This document shows, in pieces, positions 6,354 to 13,745 of a stretch of 19,048 nt of DNA (positions are counted from its first letter, which is position 1; every line of letters begins with the position of its first letter). The notes below the pieces were generated by a model. It was not told where the DNA came from and did not search any database. It saw only the letters and a program-made list of their open reading frames with translations. The translations under genes were made by a program, and so were the position numbers. Origin of the DNA: Candidatus Bipolaricaulota bacterium (GTDB lineage: Bacteria > Bipolaricaulota > Bipolaricaulia > UBA7950 > UBA9294); assembly GCA_003979035.1 (NCBI GenBank), contig RXOA01000081.1, forward strand, positions 1 through 19,048. Direction: 5' to 3'.

Positions 6354-8561
6354 CTACATGAAAATCGGGTACAGCGGGAACAGCGACGCAAACACAAGCG
6401 CGATCACGCTCATCAGCTTGATGAGAATATCAAGCGACGGGCCGACCGTGTCCTTCAGAGGATCGCCGACCGTGTCGCCGGTCACAGCAGCCCCATGGGC
6501 CTCGGAGTTCTTGCCGCCGAAGTTGCCTTCTTCGATGAACTTCTTCGCGTTGTCCATCGCTCCGCCCGAATTGGCGCAGAAGATGGCCAGCTGAATCGCG
6601 GAAAGCAGCGCACCGATCAGGAATCCACCGAGCGCATAGCGTCCGAAGATCAGCCCAAACACGATCGGTGTGAGCACGGCAATCATCGCCGGGAGGAACA
6701 TCTTGCTCAGGCCTCCATGGGCGGTGATCGTGATGCAGCGGTTGTAGTCCGCCATTTCCTCACCGCTCATGATCTTCGGGTTCTCGCTGAACTGGCGACG
6801 AATCTCCTGAACGAGGATGTTCGAGGTGCGGCTGACCCCACGGATCAGCAACGCCGAGAACACGTACGGAACCATTGCCCCAAGCATCAACCCGGCGATG
6901 ACGAACGCTCCCACCTCAATGATGCTCCCCGAAGGCGAGAACTGCGCCGCGATCTGCCCCACGATCGGGAGCTGGGGAGGCATGACCATGTCCGCACTGC
7001 CGATCGCCGACCACATGAACGCCGCAATCAACCCGAGCGCCGCAAACGCCGCCGAGCCGATGGCGAACCCCTTGCCGATCGCCGCGGTGGTGTTGCCGAT
7101 TGAGTCCAGTGTGTCCGTTCGTTCGCGCACGTCCGGAGGAAGCTTCGACATTGTCGCGATTCCACCGGCGTTGTCAGCGATCGGTCCGTACGTGTCCACG
7201 GCAACCGTCATCGCGACAAACGATAGCATCCCCATCGCCGTGAATGCGACGCCAATCAGCCCACCAAGCTGATATGAAACGAGGATCGCGGCGGCAATCA
7301 GGATCACCGGCAGGAACGTGCTCATCATGCCGAGGGCCAGTCCCTCGGTCACACCAACCGCGGGGCCGGACTGGTTCATCTTCGCCAACTCGCGCGTCGG
7401 TCTGAATCGGGATGAGGTGTAGTACTCGGAGAAGGTGCCGATTCCGACGCCGGCGATCAACCCAAGGATCACTTCCCAGAAAATGTTCAGGGACAACGGA
7501 GAGAAGAAGCAGAAAAGGAACGTGGTAACGGCGGTCAGAACGGCGGCAAGCCGCGTGCCGTTCATGAGCACAGACTGCATCCCCTCTTGACGCTTGCTGA
7601 AGCGGATGTAGAAGATGGCAAGCATGCTGGCAACGATTCCGCCGGCAACGATGACCAGCGGCGCAAGGGCGACCCACCAGTAGCCCGCATCAAGACTCGC
7701 TGTGTCGGCAAAGCCAAGCTGGTTGATCAACCCCGCCAGCGGCGCATTCGCGCGACCGACATAGATGTACATCACCATGACCATCACCGAGATGATCGCC
7801 CCGATGAACGACTCGAGCAGGTCCGCTCCCAATCCTCCGACATCACCGACGTTGTCGCCGACATTGTCGGCAATCGTCGCCGGATTGCGGGGATCATCTT
7901 CTTCGATGTGCATCTCGACTTTGCCGACCATGTCGGCGGCCATGTCGGCGGCCTTCGTGTAGATGCCTCCGCCGACGCGGTCAAACAACGCGACCAACGA
8001 TGCCCCCATCGAGTACGCGCTGACGATCAACGCACCACGAATGAAGTTGACGCCAAGCGCCTGAACCCCGAACAGATAGCGCGTCTCGATATGCAGCGTG
8101 GACGGCTCGAACCACTTCTTGAACAGCACGACGACGATGACCAACCCGATCAACGCCAGCCCTGCCACGGACAATCCCATGACGCTCCCACCGGAAAACG
8201 CAACGTTCAGCGCATCCTTAAATGATTTGCGCGCCGCGTGGGTTGTCCGTGCGTTGGCATGGGTCGCGGCGTTCATTCCGATGAAGCCGGCCGCCAAGGA
8301 TAGCAAAGCTCCAATCCAGAACGCTACCGCGATTTCCCAGTAGAACAGAATCCACAAGACAGCGCCGATTACCGCCATCGTAATCAGCATGACCTTCGCT
8401 TCGGAAACCATGAACGTGAAGGCTCCAGACCGGATGTAGCCCTGGATCTCCTTCATACGATCGGTCCCCTGCGCCTTGCGGACCACCGAGCGGTTGAATG
8501 CAAACGCACTCAGCAGCGCCAATACGGAGATTACCGCAGGAATCGTGATTAGTAGGATCAT
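6354..8561 (-). CDS. hppA: Membrane-bound ion-pumping pyrophosphatase, K+-dependent class
   Basis: Hydrolyses cytoplasmic pyrophosphate and pumps H+ or Na+ across the membrane; an energy-saving device common in anaerobes. The product is 735 aa with about 16 hydrophobic segments. Substrate and Mg2+ binding motifs are GGIYTKAAD (198-206), DDPRNPATIADNVGDNVGD (222-240), NSGGAMDNAKKFIEEG (664-679) and GDTVGDPLKDTVGPSLD (695-711). GNTTAAIGKG (489-498) has Ala where K+-independent enzymes have Lys, which places it in the K+-dependent class. GADLLES (245-251) resembles the Thermotoga Na+ pump, but the pumped ion cannot be decided here. The start is ATG 8561, directly before the first membrane helix; an in-frame ATG at 8627 would add a 22-residue charged leader unlike the family. 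The Shine-Dalgarno is weak (GGCGAG). Confidence 0.95.
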   Translation of the reverse strand: MILLITIPAVISVLALLSAFAFNRSVVRKAQGTDRMKEIQGYIRSGAFTFMVSEAKVMLITMAVIGAVLWILFYWEIAVAFWIGALLSLAAGFIGMNAATHANARTTHAARKSFKDALNVAFSGGSVMGLSVAGLALIGLVIVVVLFKKWFEPSTLHIETRYLFGVQALGVNFIRGALIVSAYSMGASLVALFDRVGGGIYTKAADMAADMVGKVEMHIEEDDPRNPATIADNVGDNVGDVGGLGADLLESFIGAIISVMVMVMYIYVGRANAPLAGLINQLGFADTASLDAGYWWVALAPLVIVAGGIVASMLAIFYIRFSKRQEGMQSVLMNGTRLAAVLTAVTTFLFCFFSPLSLNIFWEVILGLIAGVGIGTFSEYYTSSRFRPTRELAKMNQSGPAVGVTEGLALGMMSTFLPVILIAAAILVSYQLGGLIGVAFTAMGMLSFVAMTVAVDTYGPIADNAGGIATMSKLPPDVRERTDTLDSIGNTTAAIGKGFAIGSAAFAALGLIAAFMWSAIGSADMVMPPQLPIVGQIAAQFSPSGSIIEVGAFVIAGLMLGAMVPYVFSALLIRGVSRTSNILVQEIRRQFSENPKIMSGEEMADYNRCITITAHGGLSKMFLPAMIAVLTPIVFGLIFGRYALGGFLIGALLSAIQLAIFCANSGGAMDNAKKFIEEGNFGGKNSEAHGAAVTGDTVGDPLKDTVGPSLDILIKLMSVIALVFASLFPLYPIFM

Positions 8562-8913
8562 CTCGCCACTCGCACCCCTTCCTTCGTGCGAACGAAGTGC
8601 CTTCTCTTTCAAGACCTGCCGCGGCACCGCGAACGCTCTGATAGTTCAGATTTGTTGGGAGTTTCGCCCCACCTGGCGAAAAACCAGGCCATTGTAGCAT
8701 GCTCGCGCAACCCCCTCAAACCGGTTCAGCGAGCAACGCTCTTCTCGCCCTCGGGATCGCACTCCATGAAGAATCGGGTATACCCGGGGACAGCGGTCAC
8801 CCTCGCCCCTGACAAACGGACACACCCCAGTCACCACCGGTCCTCTCCCCGTCGCTCGACTCCTCCTACTCTCACCATGGGTGTCCGGAATGATACCAAG
8901 AAGGAGGAGCACC
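8562..8913. other. Divergent intergenic region between hppA and the coiled-coil gene
   Basis: 352 bp separate the two divergent starts. It holds the hppA promoter (8691-8719), a CCTGG/CCAGG hairpin (8672-8688) where the hppA transcript should begin, and a 12-bp perfect palindrome CGGGTATACCCG (8775-8786). A strong AAGGAGGAG Shine-Dalgarno lies at its right end. I see no convincing plus-strand promoter for the coiled-coil gene and no credible additional gene. Confidence 0.6.
8691..8719 (-). promoter_or_regulatory. hppA promoter
   Basis: -35 TTGAGG (8714-8719), a 17-bp spacer and -10 TACAAT (8691-8696). The -10 is preceded by TGC, so it is also of the extended type. The transcript would start near 8684, giving a leader of about 120 nt that begins inside a small CCTGG/CCAGG hairpin. 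Confidence 0.65.
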
Positions 8914-10071
8914 ATGAAGAAAGCGTTGACCTTGACCATGGCCGCGCTTCTCTCGCTTCTCCTGTTCACAGCCACGGCGTACGGGCAGGAGCAAGCGTCT
9001 GAAGAGGCGTCGCCACAGCTCCTTGAACAGGAGTTGACGGCCATGGAGGCCGTTTTCGGCGATCTGGAAGCATTGATGACCGAACTGATCACCGAAATCA
9101 AAGGGAACATGGGAGACATCGGCCTGCTCGACGACAGACTCGAGGACTTCCGCGATGTTGTCGAGGCGGTCTCGATCGAGATCAAGACCGCTGAAGGGCG
9201 GATCGTGGGTCTACGGGACGATGTGGACGAACTCACCGGGGTCCAGCAGGATCTTAAGAGTCGCGTCGGCGTCCTGGAAGAGCAGCTGGCTTCGTTGACG
9301 GCCCAGCAGCAGGAGTGCTGCGACGCCCTTGAAGCGGCCATCGCTCTTGCGAGGGAAGAACTGCAGGCCTCGATCGATGAGAGGACGGCGGAGCTGCAAG
9401 CGGCAATCGCCGCCACGGACGAAGAACTCCAGGCAGCGATCGCCAAGACGCGAAGCGAGCTGGATTCCGCACTTGAGCAGCTGGAGATGATGCTATCGAC
9501 GGCGATTCAAGATTCGCACAGCGAGCTTTCCGCATCGATCACCTCAGCAAGAAGCGATCTTGAGTCGGCAATCACGGAAGTGGTTGCCAGCCTCGGGAAG
9601 CTCGAAGAGGAGTTCGCCGCTTGGCTCGAAGACTACACGGCGTTTCATGATGACTACGCCGTGTTCCGCGAGGCGTCAATGTACGACATCTCTGAGCTTC
9701 AGGGACAAGTCGACAACCTCTTCTTGCGCGTGCAGAGTCTCGAAGATGAAGACATCGGCTCGTTCAAGCTGAAAGTCCTCGAACTCGAGCGCAACTTCGC
9801 GGCGCTGTCGATCCGCGTGGAGAACAATCGTACGAAGCTGGAAGGATTCGATCAGGCGATCGCCGATCTTGCGTTCGGCATCGAACAGAACTCCGCTGCC
9901 ATTCAATCCACGATGAGCCTTCTGGAGGATCATGACTCCCGACTGCTCGCCGCGGAAGATGGAACGATGGTTGCCGAACTCGAAGCCCAGTTGGGGACGG
10001 TCTACTTCATCTCGATCCTAGGTCTGCTTGCCGGGGTCGGTGCCCTGGCATGGACACTGCTCGGCGGATAA
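8914..10071 (+). CDS. Exported coiled-coil rod protein with C-terminal membrane segment
   Basis: A 385-aa protein with no family I can name. Residues 1-24 are a classic signal peptide (KK, hydrophobic core, probable cut after AYG). Residues about 30-350 are almost wholly helical, acidic and coiled-coil-like. Residues 363-383 are a hydrophobic segment that could anchor the C-terminus, and only the last two residues follow it. Residues 136-223 are eight successive 11-residue repeats. A vicinal Cys pair (135-136) sits at their start and could form disulphides. The start is ATG 8914 with AAGGAGGAG 4 nt upstream; an in-frame GTG at 8881 lacks this. The layout recalls rod proteins that span the periplasm, such as Thermotoga Omp-alpha, but no SLH domain is present. 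It is a single-gene unit ended by a strong terminator. Confidence 0.85.
   Translation: MKKALTLTMAALLSLLLFTATAYGQEQASEEASPQLLEQELTAMEAVFGDLEALMTELITEIKGNMGDIGLLDDRLEDFRDVVEAVSIEIKTAEGRIVGLRDDVDELTGVQQDLKSRVGVLEEQLASLTAQQQECCDALEAAIALAREELQASIDERTAELQAAIAATDEELQAAIAKTRSELDSALEQLEMMLSTAIQDSHSELSASITSARSDLESAITEVVASLGKLEEEFAAWLEDYTAFHDDYAVFREASMYDISELQGQVDNLFLRVQSLEDEDIGSFKLKVLELERNFAALSIRVENNRTKLEGFDQAIADLAFGIEQNSAAIQSTMSLLEDHDSRLLAAEDGTMVAELEAQLGTVYFISILGLLAGVGALAWTLLGG
9319..9582 (+). repeat. Eight 11-residue (hendecad) repeats in the coiled-coil protein
   Basis: Codons 136-223 encode eight consecutive 11-mers with Leu at position 4 and Ile or Leu at position 8 of every unit; examples are TAELQAAIAAT and DEELQAAIAKT. 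Leu falls at 139, 150, 161, 172, 183, 194, 205 and 216. Ile/Leu falls at 143, 154, 165, 176, 187, 198, 209 and 220. The register then breaks at 224-234. The repeats are degenerate at DNA level, so this is an old or selected protein pattern, not a recent DNA duplication. Confidence 0.85.
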
Positions 10072-10093
10072 CCGTGACACAACAACCGTGAAC

Positions 10094-10128
10094 AAGGAAG
10101 GGAGGGGAGCCCCCCTCCCTTCCTTTTT
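10094..10128 (+). terminator. Intrinsic terminator of the coiled-coil gene
   Basis: A 12-bp perfect GC-rich stem (10096-10107 with 10112-10123) closes a 4-nt AGCC loop and is followed by TTTTT (10124-10128). Two upstream A residues can extend the stem. It lies 22 nt after the stop codon. This is a textbook rho-independent terminator. Confidence 0.93.
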
Positions 10129-10155
10129 GCATCGGAACGTAACAATCGTTATATT
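10127..10155 (+). promoter_or_regulatory. Candidate promoter of the XRE-smc-scpAB operon
   Basis: -35 TTGCAT (10127-10132), a 17-bp spacer and -10 TATATT (10150-10155). The -35 begins in the T-run of the preceding terminator. The transcript would start near 10162, about 19 nt before the XRE start. The -10 is good and the -35 mediocre. Confidence 0.5.
10140..10151. promoter_or_regulatory. Possible operator dyad at the condensin promoter
   Basis: The inverted repeat TAAC-aatc-GTTA ends at the first two bases of the -10 element. Its position would suit autorepression by the XRE-type protein encoded next. It is only 4+4 bp, so it could easily be chance. Confidence 0.25.
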
Positions 10156-10180
10156 CGTAAGCTACATTGAAGGGGGATGG

Positions 10181-10450
10181 ATGGAAACCCTCGGAGCACG
10201 CTTGAAGCGGTTCCGACTGGAAAACGGGTGGAGCAAGAGCCGGGTGGCAAAGAAGCTGGATGTTTCGATACCTTCGATCATGCGTTGGGAGGAAGATATC
10301 GCTCTTCCCAACGATTACAATCGCTTCAAGATCGAGCGGATGTTGATCGAGAAACGTCCGGGTGAATCGTCCGCGAAATCGACCATCGCACGGCTTGAAC
10401 AACTCCCCCTGTTTCCCGAATTGGGGATCAAACCTCACGCGATACCATGA
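10181..10450 (+). CDS. Small XRE-family helix-turn-helix protein
   Basis: An 89-aa protein. Residues 4-55 form an XRE/Cro-type DNA-binding domain: LGARLKRFR, then the helix-turn-helix with Ser-Lys-Ser-Arg-Val-Ala-Lys-Lys-Leu (18-26) and the recognition helix region through RWEE (35-38). The remaining C-terminal residues have no recognisable domain. The start is ATG 10181 after GGGGG; the in-frame upstream codons run through the terminator and cannot be coding. The stop overlaps the smc start as ATGA, so the two are translationally coupled. It may repress its own operon or act with condensin on DNA; both are inference. Confidence 0.8.
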   Translation: METLGARLKRFRLENGWSKSRVAKKLDVSIPSIMRWEEDIALPNDYNRFKIERMLIEKRPGESSAKSTIARLEQLPLFPELGIKPHAIP

Positions 10451-12984
10451 CGAGGATTACGAAGCTTGAACTGACCGGATTCAAGTCGTTCCGTAAACCG
10501 ACCGCGATTCCATTCTTCGAAGGGTTGACCGCCGTCATCGGCGAAAACGGTTCGGGGAAGTCAAACTTGTTCGACGCAATTAGCTTCGTCATGGGACGCC
10601 GGTCTTCGCAACTGCGCGCCGATCGATTGGAGCACCTGATCTTCAACGGTGGCGAACGATACAAGCCGGAGGATTCCGCTTCGGTCATCCTCCACCTCGA
10701 CAATCAGGATCATTGTTTCGATTCGTTTCTCGAAAACGGCGACGATTCGGCCACGATCACCCTCGGGCGACGAATCACCAGGGCATCCTCCACGTACCTG
10801 TTCATGGGCAGAAGCTGCCCAAGAAGCCACATCGATTCCGTTCTCGAATCGGCGAGGATTGATCCGGACGGCCAGCAGCTCATCGCGCAAGGGACGATCA
10901 CCGAGATCATCAAGAGGAGCCCGCTTCGACGCCGCGAGATTCTCGACGAGATCAGCGGAATCGCCGCGTACGACGAGAAAAGGCGCAAGGCAATCGGCGA
11001 ACTCAAGGACGTCAAGTCCAAGCTCAATACCCATCGGGTGATTCTTGCCGAACGCCGGCGCCGATTGACCGCGCTCGAACATGAGCGAGATGCCGCCCTT
11101 GAACATCAGCACCTTGCCGAGGAACTGGTTCGGCTCGAGTTGTCGATTCGTCACCATCAGCGAAAGCGGGCTCAGGCAAAGCTGGAGCGGGCTCGTCACG
11201 AACGCGAAGGGATGGGCGATCGCATCTCCGAGATGGAGGAAGCCCTCACCGCAGTCGATCTTGCAATCGAGAACAAGGAGTGGGAACTCGAAGGAATCCG
11301 CGAAGAGGCCGATGATGACGGCCACATCTCTCTGATCAAGGATCTTGAACGGCTGCGGTCCGATCTCCTTCACAAACAGGGAGAGATCGATTTCAAGGTT
11401 CAGCAGGCGAAGAACATCCAGGAGATGATCGAAGAGGTGGCGCGGATCAAGGCAACGGAATCCGCACGTGCGCCTCAAACCCAGGGCGGCCGCCCGGGAA
11501 GCCGTGCCGCCGAAGCCCTGCTTGCGAGGAGACGCGGCGGCGTCTATGGAACCGTCGAGTCGCTCACGAAACCAAAGCAGGGATTTGAGGTTGCCTTCGA
11601 GACAGCGGCGGGAGGCCACCTCGGCGATCTGGTCGTCGATTCGCGCGAGACGGCGATCGATTGCATCAACCATCTGAAGCAACAACGCCTTGGTCGCGCC
11701 CGGCTCCTGCCGCTTCGCCGGCTGGTCGCTCCGCGGAAGAGCCTCGCTTCCGCCGAAGCGCTCAGACAATCCGGCGTCATTGACTACGCCATCAACCTGG
11801 TCGAGTTCGATCCCAAATATCGCCGAGCGCTGGAGTACGTTCTCGGTGATACCGTCGTGGCGGAGAACCTTGAGGCCCTGCGAGATGTCGACGGTGTTCG
11901 CGCGGTCACGGTGGACGGCGATCTCCAGAGCCGCGGCGGGGCGCTGACCGGCGGCTGGCGGCCCGATCCGAAGAAACCACAAGCCGCCGAACCCCAGCAA
12001 ACGGACGGCTCGTTCGATACGGCCAAGAAACGACAGCAGATCTCAAAACTGAACCGCGATATCGAGACGCTACGCTCCGAGGTGGAACGGTTGACGGCCC
12101 AGTTGGAGGAGCGCGAGGAACAGGTCGCCGCAAAGCGCGAGGAGGGCAGCCGCGCCAAAGGGGTCGCGTCAACGCGAAGCGATGAGCTGAAGGCACTTCG
12201 CGAGAAGCGTCGCGAGACCTACCAGGGGCTGGAGAACCTCCGCCGCGCCATCACGCGGTATGAACGCGAGGAAGCTGAAGCCAACGTCGAACTCGAAGCG
12301 ATGGGCCCGGACGAGCACGAAGATACGTACTACGCCGAAGGATCGGTCCGCGATCTTGAGCATGTGATCGAAGCCACCAAGAAAAAGATGCGACGGCTTG
12401 AACCGATCAATATGCGCTCGATCGAAGAATACGGCGTGCAACAAGAGGCATTCCTTCAGTTCAAGGAGAGAGTCGATGCGCTCGAAGAGGAGAAGCTGGA
12501 AATCGAGCGGCTGATCGGCCAGATCGAGGAGCGCAAGCGTCAGCAGTTTCTCGAGACGCTCCATCAAGTCAACCAGCACTTCGATTCCACGTTCCGCAAG
12601 TTGTTCGACGGCGGGAGCGCATCCTTGACGCTGGACGAGGAAGGAAACATCTCATCCGGGCTGATCATCCGGGCCAATCCCCCGGACAAGGAGCCTCACG
12701 TCATCGATTCCCTTTCCGGAGGCGAGCAGACGTTGGTGGCAACGGCCTTCATCTTCGCTCTCCAGGAGTTTCAGGACGCACCGTTCTTCATTCTTGACGA
12801 GGTCGATGCCGCGCTCGATATGATGAACGCCGGCCGATTGGCCTCGATGTTGCGCGAGTATGCCCAACACATGCAGGTGATCGTTGTCTCTCACAACGAG
12901 GAAACGGTTCGTCACGCGAATCGGGCCTATGGAGTGACAATGCGACATGGAGTATCGCAAGTGCTTGCCTTGGATCTGAGTTGA
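10447..12984 (+). CDS. smc: Chromosome segregation protein SMC, archaeal-type, short-armed
   Basis: ATPase subunit of condensin, which organises and segregates the chromosome with ScpA and ScpB. Domains are the N-head with Walker A GENGSGKS (32-39), arginine-loop QLRADRLEHLIF (55-66), coiled arm about 185-340, hinge about 365-503 (GVYGTV at start, GGALTGG at end), coiled arm about 525-690, and the C-head with signature LSGGEQ (756-761), Walker B FILDEVD (781-787) and VVSHNEE. At 845 aa it is far below the usual 1150-1190; head and hinge are complete and both arms are shortened to about 160 residues. DEISGIAAYDEK (167-178), NMRSIEEY (655-662) and GVTMRHGVSQV (829-839) look like archaeal SMCs rather than the bacterial EEAAGI type. 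Flexible linkers flank the hinge (340-356, 504-523). The frame is uninterrupted. Confidence 0.95.
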   Translation: MTRITKLELTGFKSFRKPTAIPFFEGLTAVIGENGSGKSNLFDAISFVMGRRSSQLRADRLEHLIFNGGERYKPEDSASVILHLDNQDHCFDSFLENGDDSATITLGRRITRASSTYLFMGRSCPRSHIDSVLESARIDPDGQQLIAQGTITEIIKRSPLRRREILDEISGIAAYDEKRRKAIGELKDVKSKLNTHRVILAERRRRLTALEHERDAALEHQHLAEELVRLELSIRHHQRKRAQAKLERARHEREGMGDRISEMEEALTAVDLAIENKEWELEGIREEADDDGHISLIKDLERLRSDLLHKQGEIDFKVQQAKNIQEMIEEVARIKATESARAPQTQGGRPGSRAAEALLARRRGGVYGTVESLTKPKQGFEVAFETAAGGHLGDLVVDSRETAIDCINHLKQQRLGRARLLPLRRLVAPRKSLASAEALRQSGVIDYAINLVEFDPKYRRALEYVLGDTVVAENLEALRDVDGVRAVTVDGDLQSRGGALTGGWRPDPKKPQAAEPQQTDGSFDTAKKRQQISKLNRDIETLRSEVERLTAQLEEREEQVAAKREEGSRAKGVASTRSDELKALREKRRETYQGLENLRRAITRYEREEAEANVELEAMGPDEHEDTYYAEGSVRDLEHVIEATKKKMRRLEPINMRSIEEYGVQQEAFLQFKERVDALEEEKLEIERLIGQIEERKRQQFLETLHQVNQHFDSTFRKLFDGGSASLTLDEEGNISSGLIIRANPPDKEPHVIDSLSGGEQTLVATAFIFALQEFQDAPFFILDEVDAALDMMNAGRLASMLREYAQHMQVIVVSHNEETVRHANRAYGVTMRHGVSQVLALDLS

Positions 12985-13000
12985 GCCGCCGGAGTGTGAG

Positions 13001-13729
13001 ATGACCGACATAAGAGGAGCTGCTGTTCCCATCGAAGCCCTGGAAGGTGAGGGCTGGGAAGCCACGCTGCGTCGGCTGACATCGGACATGGATCCATGGG
13101 ATATCGACATCCGCGAACTGGCACAGCGATATCGCGAGCACATCACCACTCTCCGCATGTTCCAGTTCGAGATTCCCGGACGAATGGTCCTGACGTGTTC
13201 GATCCTTCTGCGGATGCAATCCGACGTGTTGCTCGCGTCGGCCCGGCCCGTCGATCAGGACGGATTGATCGATGAACTGGAAGATGTCGTGGATGACGCC
13301 GCCGCGGAATGGGACGCTCCTGTGGAGCCCGACGAATTCCGGCTCCCACTACGCCGCCGCCCGCAACGCCGGGTGACGCTGGCTGATCTCCGCATCGCCT
13401 TGTCTTCGGCAATGACCGTCCGCCGCCGCCGCGCCGAGCGCTTGCTGCACCAAGTGGAGCTTGAAGATGCGTACGATCCATTTGACGCGTTCGAGATCGG
13501 CGGCAATGACTTCGGCGATCGCCTGCATGCCCTGTTCGATCGGATCAAGGCAGTGCTCAAAGGAAACCGGGTGACAAGCTTCTTTCGGCTTCTCGATCGC
13601 GGCGATCGAGACGAGAGAATCGAGCGCTTCTTCGAGGTGCTCCACCTAGCGTCCCAAGGACGAATCGGTTGCGCGCAGGAAGAGTTCCTCGGCGATATCC
13701 TCATCTCGCTCGAGCCTGAGGAGGCCTAG
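13001..13729 (+). CDS. scpA: Condensin kleisin subunit ScpA
   Basis: Kleisin that bridges the two SMC heads and binds ScpB. The 242-aa length is normal. The N-terminal SMC-neck-binding region has DPWDID (31-36), and LLRMQSD (69-75) follows. Both match the archaeal ScpA pattern (DPWDID, LLRMKSD) better than the bacterial one (DIYDIPI, IKSR). Residues about 85-130 are an acidic then arginine-rich linker. Residues 203-238 form the C-terminal winged helix that contacts the SMC head (FFEVLHLASQGRI and GDILI). ATG 13001 has GGAG 6 nt upstream and starts 16 nt after smc. Confidence 0.92.
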   Translation: MTDIRGAAVPIEALEGEGWEATLRRLTSDMDPWDIDIRELAQRYREHITTLRMFQFEIPGRMVLTCSILLRMQSDVLLASARPVDQDGLIDELEDVVDDAAAEWDAPVEPDEFRLPLRRRPQRRVTLADLRIALSSAMTVRRRRAERLLHQVELEDAYDPFDAFEIGGNDFGDRLHALFDRIKAVLKGNRVTSFFRLLDRGDRDERIERFFEVLHLASQGRIGCAQEEFLGDILISLEPEEA

Positions 13730-13745
13730 GACGTGCGAGAACGAA

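Noticed and set aside
5655..7103. Long plus-strand frame of 482 codons opposite the GNAT and pyrophosphatase genes
   Set aside because: Composition is Arg/His/Gln/Asp-rich antisense shadow crossing two clear minus-strand genes; no motifs.
8562..8627. N-terminal extension of the pyrophosphatase to the ATG at 8627
   Set aside because: Adds a charged 22-residue leader before the first membrane helix, unlike the family; the start at 8561 fits better.
8775..8786. 12-bp perfect palindrome CGGGTATACCCG
   Set aside because: Several perfect 12-bp palindromes are expected by chance in a window this size, and it does not overlap a recognisable promoter; noted only in the intergenic entry.
10028..10180. 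N-terminal extension of the XRE gene frame upstream of 10181
   Set aside because: The frame would translate the end of the preceding gene and its intrinsic terminator; ATG 10181 has its own Shine-Dalgarno.
10561..12000. Long minus-strand frame of 479 codons opposite smc
   Set aside because: Antisense shadow of well-supported SMC coding sequence; no recognisable domain or ribosome-binding site.
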